Source: Cryptomeria japonica
Lineage: Eukaryota; Streptophyta; Pinopsida; Cupressales; Cupressaceae
DNA length: 64,000 bases
Assembly: GCF_030272615.1 (NCBI RefSeq)
Contig: NW_026729151.1
Coordinates: 1-64,000 of the forward strand
Direction of reading: 5' to 3'
The position numbers were made by a program, and so were the translations under genes. Within the stretch, counting starts at the first letter, position 1. The number at the start of each line of letters is the position of its first letter. Below, one piece after another: positions 21,332 to 32,549 of the stretch. The notes beneath the pieces were generated by a model, which saw only the letters and a program-made list of their open reading frames with translations, was not told the origin of the DNA and ran no database searches.

Positions 21332-21952
21332 CCAGCCCAACATGAAAGTTGATTTGACATAAGGAGTTACTGAGGAACTAGCTTGGCATGCTCTGCTACC
21401 ATAATGTTTCCCATTGTAATAGATCACACTAATTCTCAAGAGATTAACAACTTGGATGAGATATAAGTATTCATGAATTGAGATGGTGTATTTATGATGG
21501 ATACCCTATCTAACAATTCTATGATGATTTTTGGTCTTTATTAATGATAAATAGATAGGGAAAGCCATAGTGTAATAAATGACACTAAGCATGGATACTA
21601 CCATTTTTTTAAGAGTGAGTAATAGGTAGATTGCATTCTTTGGGCCTGTTTGAGGGGAGAATAATTGAGGTCTTCAAAACTAGAGTAGGTGTGGTGCTTC
21701 ATGTATGGAGATTGATCTTTGGTGACAAATACTTGGGTGGAAATGGTTAATATTCTGTGAATTTGGACATTGTTGTGATGTTTCTTGTAATGTTTCTCAA
21801 TGTAAGGGAATCAAATAAGATGGTAGAGGCATTGATGATGAAACTAGTCTAGTCTCAATTGTTTCGAGGATTGAAAAGGTATTCATAGTGCACCATCCCA
21901 AGATATGATTTGATTCTAGATGAAAAAATGAGGTTTGATTTGATTTAAATAT
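21332..21952. other. Intergenic, no gene seen
   Basis: No coding frame or known repeat recognised; possibly 3' sequence of the LINE that supplied the RNase H relic. Confidence 0.4.
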
Positions 21953-22446
21953 TGTTAGAACTCATGAAATGCGAATCCCACAAGCCTAGTTAACTTTTAC
22001 AAGAATACATGTCACACATAAAGAGAAAATTGAATGATAAAATAATTGAAGACAAATATAAATAATTGAATTGCTTGTATTTATTTGAAATTGTTTGATT
22101 ACAATGAAGGATATGACATCCTTACAAAGAAACCTAACTCTAAAGATAGAAACCTTAAATGGTGGAGTCTACAAGATAGACATGGAGTTAAAAAAGAATG
22201 CATGATTGACTCATGTATGCACAAAAAGCATAATAGACTAATTAATGCAGGAAACTCTCAAAAATATAAATATAGTTTGCTTTTCCTAGTTTGCATTATG
22301 CATGGAGAAAAATATTAATTAATTATTTATAATTAATTAATTAACTAACTAATATGCCAATATTTAATTACTAACTAAGGCATCAATTATTTAGTGAATT
22401 AATGCAATTAAGTGAATAATTAATATATAAATTATTTACTCCAACA
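21953..22446 (-). repeat. 3' LTR of the non-autonomous element
   Basis: Minus strand TGTTGGAG...CTAACA. Roughly 90% or more identical to the right LTR by eye, with small indels, so the insertion is not recent. The short open frame inside it is not a gene. Confidence 0.9.
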
Positions 22447-22456
22447 ACCCCCCTAA
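22447..22456 (-). other. Polypurine tract of the non-autonomous element
   Basis: TTAGGGGGGT on the minus strand, directly abutting the LTR. Confidence 0.75.
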
Positions 22457-23971
22457 ATGCACAACTGGGAGAGAGGCAAATATGTAGGAAAAACTATGCA
22501 AAGATGAATGCAAGATGGGTTCCGGCCTAAAACCTGATGAGGTACCCATGAAAAAATATGGAAGTTTCTCAAAAATGGAGCAAAGGAGAAAACCTTGAAT
22601 GGGAACAAAAATCTTCTCTAAAAGAGAAACAAATGACAAGCATGAAGACGCTGCAAATGTTGGCATTGTCAGACTGCTATGACGCTGAAAAATCTAACCT
22701 CCAGAAATAAGAATGCAACAGTGTCAATATGGTAAGTGTTCCATCTCACGAAATGCATGGATAAATGGTTGCACTACATCTCCTGGTACATAGGAACAAG
22801 TAATAAATACATAGTTAACTCACACACAAAACCAAGGAAGCATTAGCACCAATAGTAGAAACCACCCCATAATGCTGGCAAGGGAGAGGTATGATAGGTA
22901 CACTAAATCTAAATGTTATTCTCCATGATGCCAAAAAAATAGAGATCAAAGACAAGAAAGGTGGAGCTCAAATCACAGGAAGGCAGGGTAGGACCAGAAA
23001 GGCACTATTGAATTTAAAAACAAAAGATAATAAGCTGCTTATATATCTACAAAAAATGGACCTAACATCTTTATAGAGCTCTGAATCATCTTTCTGATGA
23101 TATCTCGTTTGTGAAAAATGGAGTCTGGATGCACAAGATATGCCCCCAAGAGTGCAAACAACAATTTTCTACTTCAACTAGAAAAAAAACTTGTGAAATG
23201 AAAAAATCAGGAAAATATACCTCCATATCTTGATAGGGCTTGGAAAGAGTTTTCCAAAAATATATGGTTTGCATTATTTTTGACTCTGTATGCTCAAGTT
23301 ATGAGCAAACTACCAACCCCCTCTTTTAGGGCACAAACAGGGTCCAAAGGGGCCATGTATGCTGACTATATTGTTGATGTCTGCATGATGTCATGTTGAC
23401 GTCAACACTGATGCAATATTCTATTGCTACAAAGGGTTGACATTTTTTTTTTTAATTAAAAAAATAATCTTTTTTGTAACAACATGCACCAACTTGATTT
23501 TAAAAAATAAAAATTAAAAAACTAGCAATGAAATTTTTACTTTTACTAGCAATTTTTGAAAAAAAAATCTGATTCAAGTACTGACGCGCATGCAGGCAGT
23601 ATGACCATACGGATTTTTGTGCTTCGAAAAATGTGCCAATAAAAAATCATGCAGTAGATGCCCCTTTCACCCAAAATAGGCAAATTATATATCAAAATTC
23701 ATAGAATCAACCTTCTGAATCCAATCGTGAGGTCCTTTTTATCCCAAAACACTTCAAATTTTTAGGTACTCTCTGGAATAGAGAAAACCCTCAAACTTCA
23801 AACCCTTGCAAAATAGACTTTGTATATCAGATTTCAGCGAAACAAAAGACAATCCTAACTTTATCGAGCCTTTTGGAACTAATTGTGCAATCCAAATCAA
23901 CCCAAGATGAATGATTTGTTGTGCATGCGAATAATCTCCATAAAAAGTGAACAAGAATCTTTAGATCTGGA
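22457..23971 (-). other. Non-coding interior of the LTR element
   Basis: No gag, protease, integrase or RT motif on either strand; open frames do not exceed about 76 codons and are unrelated to known proteins. The interior has moderate GC near the left side and A/T tracts near 23440-23570. Confidence 0.75.
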
Positions 23972-23983
23972 GCTCTTATACCA
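23972..23983 (-). other. Primer-binding site (initiator Met tRNA type)
   Basis: TGGTATAAGAGC on the minus strand directly after the LTR end CTAACA; the canonical copia site is TGGTATCAGAGC, so one mismatch. Confidence 0.85.
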
Positions 23984-24478
23984 TGTTAGAATTCGTGAGA
24001 TGTGAATCCCACAAGCCAGTTATCTTCTCCAAGATTACATATCACACATAAAGAGAAAATTGAAAAGCAAAATAATGGAAGACAAATAACAATAATTGAA
24101 TCGCTTGTATTGCTTTGAAATTGTTTGATTACAATGAAGGATATGACATCCTTATAAAGAAATCTAACTCTAAAGATAGACACCCTAAATGGTGGAGTCT
24201 ACAAGATAGACTGAGAGTTAAAAAAGAATGCATGAATTACTCATGTATGTACAAAAAGCATAACAGACTAGTTAATGCATGAAACTCTCAAAAATCTAAA
24301 CATAGTTTTCTTTTCCTAGTTTGCATTATGCATGGAGATAACTATTAATTAATTATTCATAATTAATTAATTAACTAACTAATAAATGCCAATAATTAAT
24401 TATTAACTAAGACATCGATTATTTAGTGAATTAATGCAATTAAGTGAATAATTAATATATAAATTATTTACTCCAACA
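23984..24478 (-). repeat. 5' LTR of the non-autonomous element
   Basis: Partner of 21953-22446, ending at the target duplication AATAT. In copy B it is cut after about 320 bases by the 1,720-bp deletion. Confidence 0.9.
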
Positions 24479-25085
24479 AATATGATATATTAAATAAAAT
24501 ATAAAACAACATCAAAACAAATATTATTGTTTATAATATACTATAAATATAATTTAAAATAAAAATATTATGAATAATAAATATAATTTAAAATGAAAAT
24601 ATTATCATTTATAAATGTGATATATAAAATGAAATAAAAAATCAACATCAAAATAAATATATTTGAATATGTTGGGCAGAAGTGGATTTCAAAAAAATCG
24701 TGTCAATATCAATGGTCTAATACTTTTTGTCTTAGCATGCCATTTTATAGGAAGAATGGTAGCATCCTTCAAATTTTGCAGAAATACACCATGGAAGGAT
24801 AAGATTTCATTCTCTAATGCATGTCAATTAATTTATTTATTTTTCAAATGAGTTTTTATTATATAATTCTAAGCATGGATATACTAGCTCACTTGCACCC
24901 AAACAAGGTGCAATGGTTACACAAATAACAGGATATATTTTGGGTAATCATAGTTTTACAATAGCTTTAACATAGCTGAATCATCCTCTAATTTATGGAA
25001 CTTTAGCATAACTAATCATCTTTAAATTATGTAACTTTTAAAGAAACTTAAACAATTGTAAAACAACCAATGGCAAAGTGAAGGT
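24479..25085. other. AT-rich sequence with short repeats
   Basis: Two related blocks containing AACATCAAAA(C/T)AAATAT, at about 24510 and 24643, form a loose tandem. A 62-codon frame at 24663-24851 has no recognisable motif. All of this is absent from copy B. Confidence 0.4.
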
Positions 25086-25317
25086 AAACAAATTAAAACA
25101 TAGATCATGGAGCTAAAAAAGGTGGTCTGGATGGAAGGACCACGAGGCTGGACCACATGATTGGAGGACCAGGATGAAATCCTACATTAGTGTCTTAGGA
25201 CAGCAACATAACTATATATGCTACTCCTCAGTCTGCTTGACGGTTGAGGCCCGGCCTCCCCTGAACTCTTTTGTATAAACTCTTTTTCGGTCTCTCCATC
25301 TCTAATATAAAAAAAAA
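25086..25317 (+). mobile_element. Retroposon 3' end with A-tail (LINE or SINE-like)
   Basis: A moderately GC-rich segment ends TTGTATAAACTCTTTTTCGG, then a pyrimidine-rich stretch, TAATAT and a run of about 12 A. This style of 3' end is typical of plant L1-type LINEs. No coding part or clear target duplication was found, so a short 5'-truncated copy is likely. Found only in copy A because copy B is deleted here. Confidence 0.45.
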
Positions 25318-26364
25318 AAATTAATATACATTTTTTTTAAATAGTAAGATATTTTTATATTGAAAGAACATAAAATAATTATATTGAAAACAAAATATTA
25401 AAAAATAAATTTATTTTATATTATATTTGTCATAAGAAACATGTAATAATTTTATATTACTTTTTAATATTTTGATTTTATAATATTTTAATATCATTGA
25501 ATGACTAATAGCTTTATTTATGTCTCAATCTTCAAATCTTTGAATGGCTGGGCCATTTAACAAGCGCAAATATACTTTTTTTCTTTGGTTTATGACTCCC
25601 AATGGACTCAAAGAAAAAATAGAATCAACCAAACAAAAAACATTATTGGCAACATGTCACAATTCAAAGCACAAGAGATAATACATCTGATTATCTAGGC
25701 CATGCAGTAGTTAAGTAACATGAAACACGTTGAGCACAATTCATATATTGCCCACTTTGTTCGCTTATCCTATTCCATAGCATACTCTTAACATACTAAG
25801 CTTCTCCTCCATGAAGAATAACGTGAATAAATCCTGTGAATAAGAAAATAGACTCTAAATAAATCCTATGACACCCAGTTCAATTTGGATTAAGGAGAAA
25901 AAAAATACCAAATGAAATGGGTATTCAGTATGATTCAGATAACAATAGAATGAGATAAAACACAAGAAAAAACCCCAATGAAGGAGAATTTGGCCATGGT
26001 GTGAGATAATATGAGAACCCTTAATAAAGTAAGTGCAGGAGAGGAATCCAATATTTAACAGGCTCTAGGGTGACTAAAAGAAACAAAGAAAAAAAAAATT
26101 TTAACCAAGTGAAGGTGATTTTGCTTTTGCATTACTAAGAGCTCAAGCAAAATTGAGACGGACAGGTCAAAGTTTGTGTACTATCATATTTAACACTAAA
26201 ATGTGTTGTAGTTAATGTGGAAACCAATAATGGTAGGAAATAAACAATCAAAACTTGCAAGGACATGTACCAACTTTTGGTACACTTTGGATTTTATAAT
26301 TTATCATTAACATGTCTTTTACATTTATTATTTGTTTCCAATAGTTACTGGGATGATAGTTTTA
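25318..26364. other. Intergenic, no gene seen
   Basis: AT-rich sequence; no coding or repeat signal recognised. The part before about 26024 is missing in copy B. Confidence 0.5.
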
Positions 26365-27241
26365 TGTTCGGATTAAGGTGCCTCAACCTTAGGAGTCTCA
26401 AGTGGTTTATAATTAATTATTTAATTGGTCAGGTGTTCTGATTTTAATTAAGTTAATGATAATATAAATTTCCAAAGTTCAACCAACAAGCGTTGAGGAG
26501 GAACCGGAATTGTGACACCTGTCACAAGGAAGAAACTTTGGAGAAGAAATTTTTATTTGGAGCTCTTCAAAACTATGCTCTTGTGGCAAGTGGCTGTGTA
26601 GTTTGCTTTCCTTTCTTGTGCATGTTTTTCGAAAGATTTTCAGCAGGACCAAATCTTCCACATGGATAGACTTGGAGCAAAATAGAAATTTCTATTTTTG
26701 TAGAAAGTCTTGATTTTCTTGGACACCTTGCCTTTTTGGAGTAAATAATATTTGTATTAAATATTATTTATGAAAGAGTTGTGTACAAAGGAAGTTTCTA
26801 ATTATATGTTGTAGATATATTGAATGTGGATTCTTTTGAGAAGCTACTTCCTTTTACATTGTAAACTCTATAAATACAATGTGTTGTAGAAAAGAAGAAG
26901 TGTGAAGTATTTTTGAAAGACGACATTATGCTACCATAATTATTCTAGATTTAGATATCACAGTTGAAGACACCTGGAAGAGCATACTCTCCATATTGTT
27001 TGTAATAGGTTTTTGTACTATAATACAATTGATATGTGTTTTGGTGTGGTGGGTTTTTTACCGAAAGGGTTTTCCCATGTTAAATTGTTTGTGTCACGTG
27101 TTTATGATAAATTTGAAATTTATTTCTGTGTGTTTTTCTTTTATCAATAATGTTGTTCAGGGGTTTGTAAATAAATTTGCATTCAATCTCCTTGGGGGTT
27201 TGTATTAGGAAGGTTGTTTCCGCTCCTCTACTTTCCTTTCA
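26365..27241 (+). repeat. 5' LTR of the plus-strand copia element
   Basis: Starts TGTTCGGATTAAGG and ends ...CCTTTCA before the primer site. It is 877 bp against 625 bp for the 3' LTR. The extra about 255 bp (about 26698-26953) carries the TATA box. The 61- and 70-codon frames inside it are not genes. Confidence 0.88.
26869..26876 (+). promoter_or_regulatory. TATA box in the 5' LTR
   Basis: TATAAATA preceded by CTC, mid-LTR where U3 promoters lie. It is inside the segment absent from the 3' LTR. Confidence 0.6.
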
Positions 27242-27243
27242 AT

Positions 27244-27254
27244 TAGTATCATAG
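27244..27254 (+). other. Degenerate primer-binding site
   Basis: TAGTATCATAG, two bases after the LTR end, resembles the initiator-Met-tRNA site TGGTATCAGAG with two mismatches. Confidence 0.6.
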
Positions 27255-27388
27255 TCTAGCCAGATTTGTTATTCTTGGTGGGTTGTAGGGATTTTTGTGC
27301 ATATCCTTTTCAGTGGGAGTTTCAGTAGGTAGAAGTTTCTTAACCAAGTTATGGATTTAAGAGGGCAAGCACATTGGGAAGGATTGAA

Positions 27389-28198
27389 ATGGATAAATTC
27401 AATGGCAGCAATTTTGATTTGTGAAAACTCAAAATGGAGGACATGCTCATTGACAAAGACCTTTGGATTGTAATATCTGGTCAAAACCCTCAAACTACAA
27501 CTCAAGATGCTTGGGATACAATGGATCGAAAAGCTAAGGGTATGATAAGACTCTACTTGGTTGACTCTGTACTCCTGAATGCTCATGAGAAGAAGACTGC
27601 AGTTCATTTTTTGAAAAAGCTTGAAGATGTAAACAAACTTTTTTTGAAAAAAAAATTGTATTCTTTGAAAATGGAGGAAAGACGAATTGTTGCAGATCAC
27701 TTGAATGCATTCAACATGTTGGTTTCCCAACTAAACTATGTTGATGTAAACATTGATGATCAAGAATGTTGCATGCTCGTACTATGTTCTTTGCATGATG
27801 CTTGGGATCACCTGATTTTGGTTGTTGGAAGCACAACAACCACTTTCAAGATGGAAGATGTGGTTGCTTCGACATTGTTGTTTGAAGAAATGTGGAGGAA
27901 GTCTTTTGAAATGGCCAAGGAGGCCCTTATTTCTCATGGTAGATCAATAGAGAAAGGAAAGAAAAAGGATAAGAAAGGCAAGTCAAAATCTCTTGAGAGA
28001 TCAAAGTCTCTTGGTAAAAGGTCCAAGGCTAAATGTTGGAACTGGGGCAAATTCGGTCATTTCCGAAAAGATTGTAAAGAGGAGAAGAAAAAGAAAAACA
28101 AGAAAGCCTTTATTTGGATTCTGACCAATCCTCTCAAGATGATGCAGATTCATTTGTCATTGCATTGGAAACCCATGCATTCGAAGATGTATGGTTAA
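27389..28198 (+). pseudogene. Copia gag (nucleocapsid) relic
   Basis: From ATG 27389 the frame reads MDKFNGSNFDL and then TGA (27422) where gag proteins have Trp, resuming as KLKMEDMLIDKDLW. The body fits the copia gag (UBN2) domain: AHFLKKLE-like, KLYSLKMEERRIVADHLNAF, LCSLHDAWD. A lysine-rich stretch leads to the zinc knuckle CWNWGKFGHFRKDC, whose second Cys is Trp. The premature stop and damaged knuckle show that it is dead. Confidence 0.88.
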
Positions 28199-28437
28199 CT
28201 GACTCAGGTGCTTCTTTCCAAATGACCTCTCATAGGGGTTGGTTCTCAAAGTATGAAGAATATGATGGTGGGAAGATGTACTTGGGTGATGACTCTCACC
28301 TGAAAATTATTGGTCGTGGAAGATTCAAGATCCAATTCCTTGATGGTGGAGTGACGAGGATTGTTAGTATACATCAAGTTTTTTGTTTACCACGAAGCCT
28401 TCTTTCAGTTATAAATTTGAGTGATGTGGGAGTTTAG
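28114..28437 (+). pseudogene. Copia protease relic
   Basis: WLTDSGASFQMTSHRGWFS is the DSG aspartic protease site, followed by YDGGKMYLGDDS, IIGRGRFKI and LLSVINLSDVGV. It is in a different frame from gag and overlaps it, so a frameshift lies near 28100. It stops at 28436. Confidence 0.88.
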
Positions 28438-28740
28438 ACTATTTTCTCACAAGATGGATGCAAGATGACTAGAGGTTTCATGGTGATTTCTAAGGGTGTT
28501 TGGTTAGGCACGAGTTGTATAAGTTGGATGCATGCACGGTTCAATATGATATCACTTATGTGAATTCCAATAAAAGGGCTTTGGATTCTTCATCCTCACT
28601 GACAGATCAAGCAGAGAAGAAGACTATTGTATCAATATCTGATGCTTGTACTTTCTGACTACCTAAGGGTGCTAATTCTTTGAAGAAGAATCTCCCAACT
28701 GAGAAGACAATATTATCCAGCACCAAAGACTTTGCCACAT

Positions 28741-29296
28741 AGGTGAAAAGGGCTTACGAGCCTTCAAAAATAAGAGCCTTGTTGAAGAGCTTGGTGATTG
28801 TAATCTCGAGTTTGACTTTTGAGATCATTGCATTTATAAAGCATAACATCATGTTTCTTTTTATTCCAGTTCTCATAAGTCTTCTAGGGTCTTGGACTAT
28901 GTTCATTCTGATGTATTTAATATTGTTAATAAGCCTTCTTTAAATAGATATGTGTATTATGTTTCTTTCATAGATGACTATTCTAGAAGGATGTTTATTT
29001 ATTTCCTTAAAAGTAAATCAAAAAAAATTAGTTACTTTAAGGAATTTAAGTCCTTGGTTGAAAATCAGACTGGTAGGAAAATTATGTGTTTGAGGATGGA
29101 TAATAATGATGAGTTTTGTTCTGTTGAGTTCGATAGATTCTGTAAGGATATTTGGATTGAAAGACATAAGACAACTCCATATAAATCACAACAAAATGGA
29201 TTTGTGGAGAGGATGCACATAACACTAATGGAGAGGGATAGGAGTATGATGAGCATGGTGCTAGCCTTGAACAAAATTTTTGGGCTGAGGCAGTAA
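28741..29296 (+). pseudogene. Copia GAG-pre-integrase and integrase core relic
   Basis: HIGEKGLRA and LVEELGDC, in mixed frames at 28730-28800, are the GAG-pre-integrase remnant. The core, 28892-29296, has SFIDDYSRRMFIYFLKSKS (Asp), MCLRMDNNDEF (second Asp; the usual NGGEF is NNDEF) and YKSQQNGFVERM (Glu). Similar sequence continues in another frame to about 29510 with TPMEAWFGKN. Confidence 0.85.
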
Positions 29297-29868
29297 CCAC
29301 TGCATGTTATCTAATAAATAGATCTCCTACTTCGACGCTTGTTGTAAAGACCCCTATGGAAGCATGGTTTGGTAAAAATACCTCAATGAGACATCTTAGA
29401 CTCTTCAGCTGTGAGGCATATACTCATGTGCCTAACGAAAAGATGTCATGTGCCTAACGAGAAGATGTCTAAATTGGAGAACGAGGTGGTTAAGTGTATC
29501 TTCATCGGTTATGGATTGGTGTAAAATGGTACAAGCTTTGGGATCACGTTATAGAAAAGGTGCTCTATAGAAGAAGTGTTTTCTTTCCTGAGCAGAAACC
29601 TTCCACAATAGATTTACAGCTAGAGAAGGAAGAGAAACAAAAGGAGGTAGTTCAAATTCTACCCACTCTTAAGCAAGTTGAACTATGTATTCCTGCAGCA
29701 CCTAATAATGAGTAGAGCTCTAGCAGCTTAGAGAGTTCAGAAGAGGAACAAGATCCTCAACCTCAATCTATGAGGAGGTCTATGTGTGATAGGAAACAAC
29801 CTAAATGATACAGATATTCACCAGAAAGGTTTGGTTACTCATTCTTAGATTCTAGTTGTATCTTTTCT

Positions 29869-30635
29869 TTGATTGCTAATGTTGATGAGCATAGGATTGT
29901 TAGAGAAGCAATGGGTAGGCATGATGCAGATTCATTGATGGAAGCCATGAATGAAGAGATGGTTGCATTGAAGAAGAATGTAACATGGGATCTGGTACCT
30001 TTTCTTGAGGTACATAAACCTATTGGTTGTAAATGGGTGTTTAATAAGAAACTAGGTCCAAATGGTAGTGTTGAGAAGTATAAGGCATGTTTGGTTGTGA
30101 AGGGAAATTCCAAGGTGGAAGGAATTGATTATGGGGAGATATTTTCTCATGTAGCTAAGTTGACATCCATTCGGCTTTTGTTATCACTTGCAGAAGGTCA
30201 TGATTCGGAAGCCGAGCATATGGATGTGAAGACAACTTTCCTTCATGGTGACTTGGAGGAGGAGATTTACATGTGTCACAACCAGAGAATTTTGTGGAGA
30301 AAGGTAAAGAGAGTCTGGTATGCAAGCTAAAGAAATCTCTTTATGGTCTTAAGAAGTCTCCTAGAATGTGGTACCAGAAATTTGACACCTATGTGTTATC
30401 ATTGGGATTTTTGAGATCTAAATCTCACCATTGTGTTTATTATAAAGCTGCGAATGGTGATATTCTCATTATTGTCCTATACGTGGATGATATGTTGTTC
30501 ATTGGGAATAGGAAGAGAATGATTTCAGATTTGAAGTCTCAATTGTTAGCACGATTTGAGATAAAATATATAGGTGCAACAAGGTATATTCTAAGAATGA
30601 ATATTAGAAGAGATAAAGATCATAGAAAGCTCTAG
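29869..30635 (+). pseudogene. Copia reverse transcriptase relic
   Basis: SLMEAMNEEMVALKKNVTWD, PIGCKWVFNKKLG, VEGIDYGEIFSHVAKLTSIR, HMDVKTTFLHGDLEEEIYM, then a frame change and KKSLYGLKKSPRMWYQKFD and VLYVDDMLFIG. The YVDD catalytic box is intact; the frameshift near 30290 and a TAG at 30634 break the protein. Confidence 0.9.
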
Positions 30636-30639
30636 ATCA

Positions 30640-31459
30640 ACCAGAGAAAGTATGCGAACTTTGTGTTGGAGAGATTCAACATGACAGATTGTAGACAGTT
30701 AGTTGTTCTTATTCTACATGGGATAATTTTTTCTATGGAAGACTATCCAAAGTCTCTTGCCGAGATGGAGGACATGACTTGAGTTTGTTATTCAATTGTT
30801 TTTGGAAGCTTGATGTATGCTATGGTCTATACGAGGCAAGACATTGCACAAGCAATGGGAGTCCTTAGTTGGTTTATGGATAATCCAAGACGGGTACATT
30901 GGGATGCAATGAAGAGAGTGTTTAGATATTTGTGGGGTACTTCCGAGTATTCCTTAGGTTTCCATGGTAATTTTACTAGACATTGATATTCCTTGAGTAT
31001 TCAGGGGTATTTTGACTTTGATTGGGCAGGTGAGATTGATAGCAGAAGATCCACCAGTCGATATGAATTAATGATGTTTGGTGGTGCAATAAGTTGGATG
31101 AAAAAGAGACAATTTGTAGTTGTTTTATCCACAACTGAAGCTGGGTGCATGGTAGCTACTCATTCTTGCAAAGAGGCCATTTGACTTAAGATACTGTGTT
31201 CAACATTGGATTTAATGTGTGACATGTCATTATCTATTGTGATAACCGGAGTGTAATTTGCTTGGCAAAGAATCCTACTTTCCATGCCAGAACAAAGCAC
31301 ATTAACGTCCAGTTTAATTTTGTTCGTGATATGATGGAAGATGGAAAGGTGAAGTTGGAAAATGTAGGCACTTTGGTGAATGTTCTTGATGCATTGAAAA
31401 ATCCAATGAGCACTGAGAAGTTCAAGTGGTGTGTTGGTTCGATGGGCCTTGGGACCTAA
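30640..31459 (+). pseudogene. Copia RNase H relic
   Basis: After the RT stop, fragments in changing frames read YFDFDWAGEIDSRRSTS (catalytic DxDWAG), GAISWMKKRQFVVVLSTTEA and, further on, NPTFHARTKHINVQFNFVRDM. These are in correct order for copia RNase H. The last frame ends at 31459, about 45 bases before the 3' LTR. Confidence 0.85.
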
Positions 31460-31504
31460 GCTATGATATGATGACTCCTATAAGGTCTTTGTCAAGTGGG
31501 ATAT

Positions 31505-32129
31505 TGTAGGGATTAAGGTGCCTCAACCTTAGGAATCCCAAGTGGTCTTTAATTAATTATTTAATTGGTCCTGTGTGATGATTTTAATTAATTTAATGTT
31601 ATAATATAAATTTCCAAAGTGAAAGGAACAAGAGTTGAGGAGAAAACATAGTTGTGACACTTGTCACAAGGAAGGAACTTTGGAGAAGAAATTTTCTTTT
31701 GGTCTCTTCAAAACTCCGCCCTTGCAACAAGTGGCTGCATGGTTTGTTTTCCTTTCTTGTGCGTTCTTTTCGAAATATTTTCAGCGAGACCAAATCTTCC
31801 ACATGGGTAGACTTGGAGAAAAATAGAAAGTTCTATTTTGGATATCACATTTGATGACACCTGCAAGATCATAGACTTTGCATATTGTTTGTAATATTTT
31901 TTTTACTGTAAGACAATTTATCTGTGCTTTGGTGTGGTGGGTTTTCTCCTGAAAGGATTTTACCAAGTTAAATCTTCTTTGTTATGTGTTTATGATAAAT
32001 CTGAAATTTATTTGTTTGTGTTTTTATTTTATCTATATAACATTGTTCAGGGGTTTGCAAAGAAATTTGCCTTCTCTCCTTGGGGTTTTGCATTAGGAAG
32101 GTTGTTTCTACTCCTTTGCTTTCCTTTAA
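31505..32129 (+). repeat. 3' LTR of the plus-strand copia element
   Basis: Starts TGTAGGGATTAAGG after the purine tract AAGTGGGATAT and ends ...CCTTTAA (CA expected) before TTTTA. It lacks about 255 bp present in the 5' LTR, including the TATA box, so this end could not supply a normal promoter. Confidence 0.87.
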
Positions 32130-32134
32130 TTTTA

Positions 32135-32549
32135 CAGATAGTATCTTTTGCATTTTATAATTATTTCCCACCAATACTGGGTTGTTAGATACTATACAGT
32201 CACCAAAAATATGGACATGTGATTACAGCCATGAGAGGATGACCTCTATTTAATTGCATTGACAGTAATGAAAACCACTTGGTATGATATGAAGTAGCAA
32301 CTCTAAAAAATATCAATCATGAAATTTAGGTTTGAGAATGAATGAGTAAATGTTTTTAATCATGTCTACGAGGCCAAACGGTCTATTGGATTCATGGATA
32401 GTTAGAAACAAAAATTTTGCATAGTCCAAAACAAAATGCGTAAATCTCCTTTTCATTCTACATCTTGGACCTAGAAATATGCAACTCTTATTCTCTTATC
32501 TTCTTCAAACAAATTACCCAAGTTGTTCACTTTTAGTGTGTCAATATAA
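32135..32549. other. Intergenic, no gene seen
   Basis: No coding or repeat signal recognised between the copia element and the LINE tail. Confidence 0.5.

Larger units (their letters stand above)
21953..24478 (-). mobile_element. Non-autonomous LTR retrotransposon, complete
   Basis: Two direct LTRs of 494-495 bp (21953-22446 and 23984-24478), each TG..CA, flank 1,537 bp without any retroelement protein. The 5-bp duplication AATAT lies on both sides (21948-21952 and 24479-24483). On the minus strand the right LTR is followed by TGGTATAAGAGC, one base from the usual primer site for initiator methionine tRNA, and the left LTR is preceded by TTAGGGGGGT. Both priming sites and the target duplication therefore agree on a minus orientation. 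It must have moved using another element's proteins. Copy B has this element without most of the right LTR. Confidence 0.92.
1..26716. repeat. Copy A of a ~40.27-kb direct duplication
   Basis: This segment matches 40275-64000 in the same order and orientation. The offset drifts from 40274 at the start to 37284 at the end because of indels. Main indels (copy A coordinates): about 3956-4017, 7212-7329, 18889-19983 and 24304-26024 are present here and absent from copy B; an 8-bp difference lies near 12400. Substitutions are about 0.5-1% in stretches compared by eye. The match begins at base 1 and ends only because copy B leaves the window, so neither true end is visible. If the arrangement is a simple tandem, copy A is 1-40274. 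A haplotype-joining assembly error would look the same. Confidence 0.95.
26365..32129 (+). mobile_element. Ty1-copia retrotransposon with both LTRs
   Basis: A nearly whole element: LTR 26365-27241, degenerate primer site, gag, protease, integrase, reverse transcriptase, RNase H, purine tract, LTR 31505-32129. The target duplication TTTTA is at 26360-26364 and 32130-32134. All domains are in copia order on the plus strand, but stops and frame changes in every domain make it inactive. Copy B shows the start of the same insertion (63649 to the window end), so it predates the duplication. Confidence 0.92.

Noticed and set aside
21953-24478. Autonomous copia element between the two 495-bp LTRs
   Set aside because: No gag, protease, integrase, RT or RNase H motif occurs on either strand of the interior.
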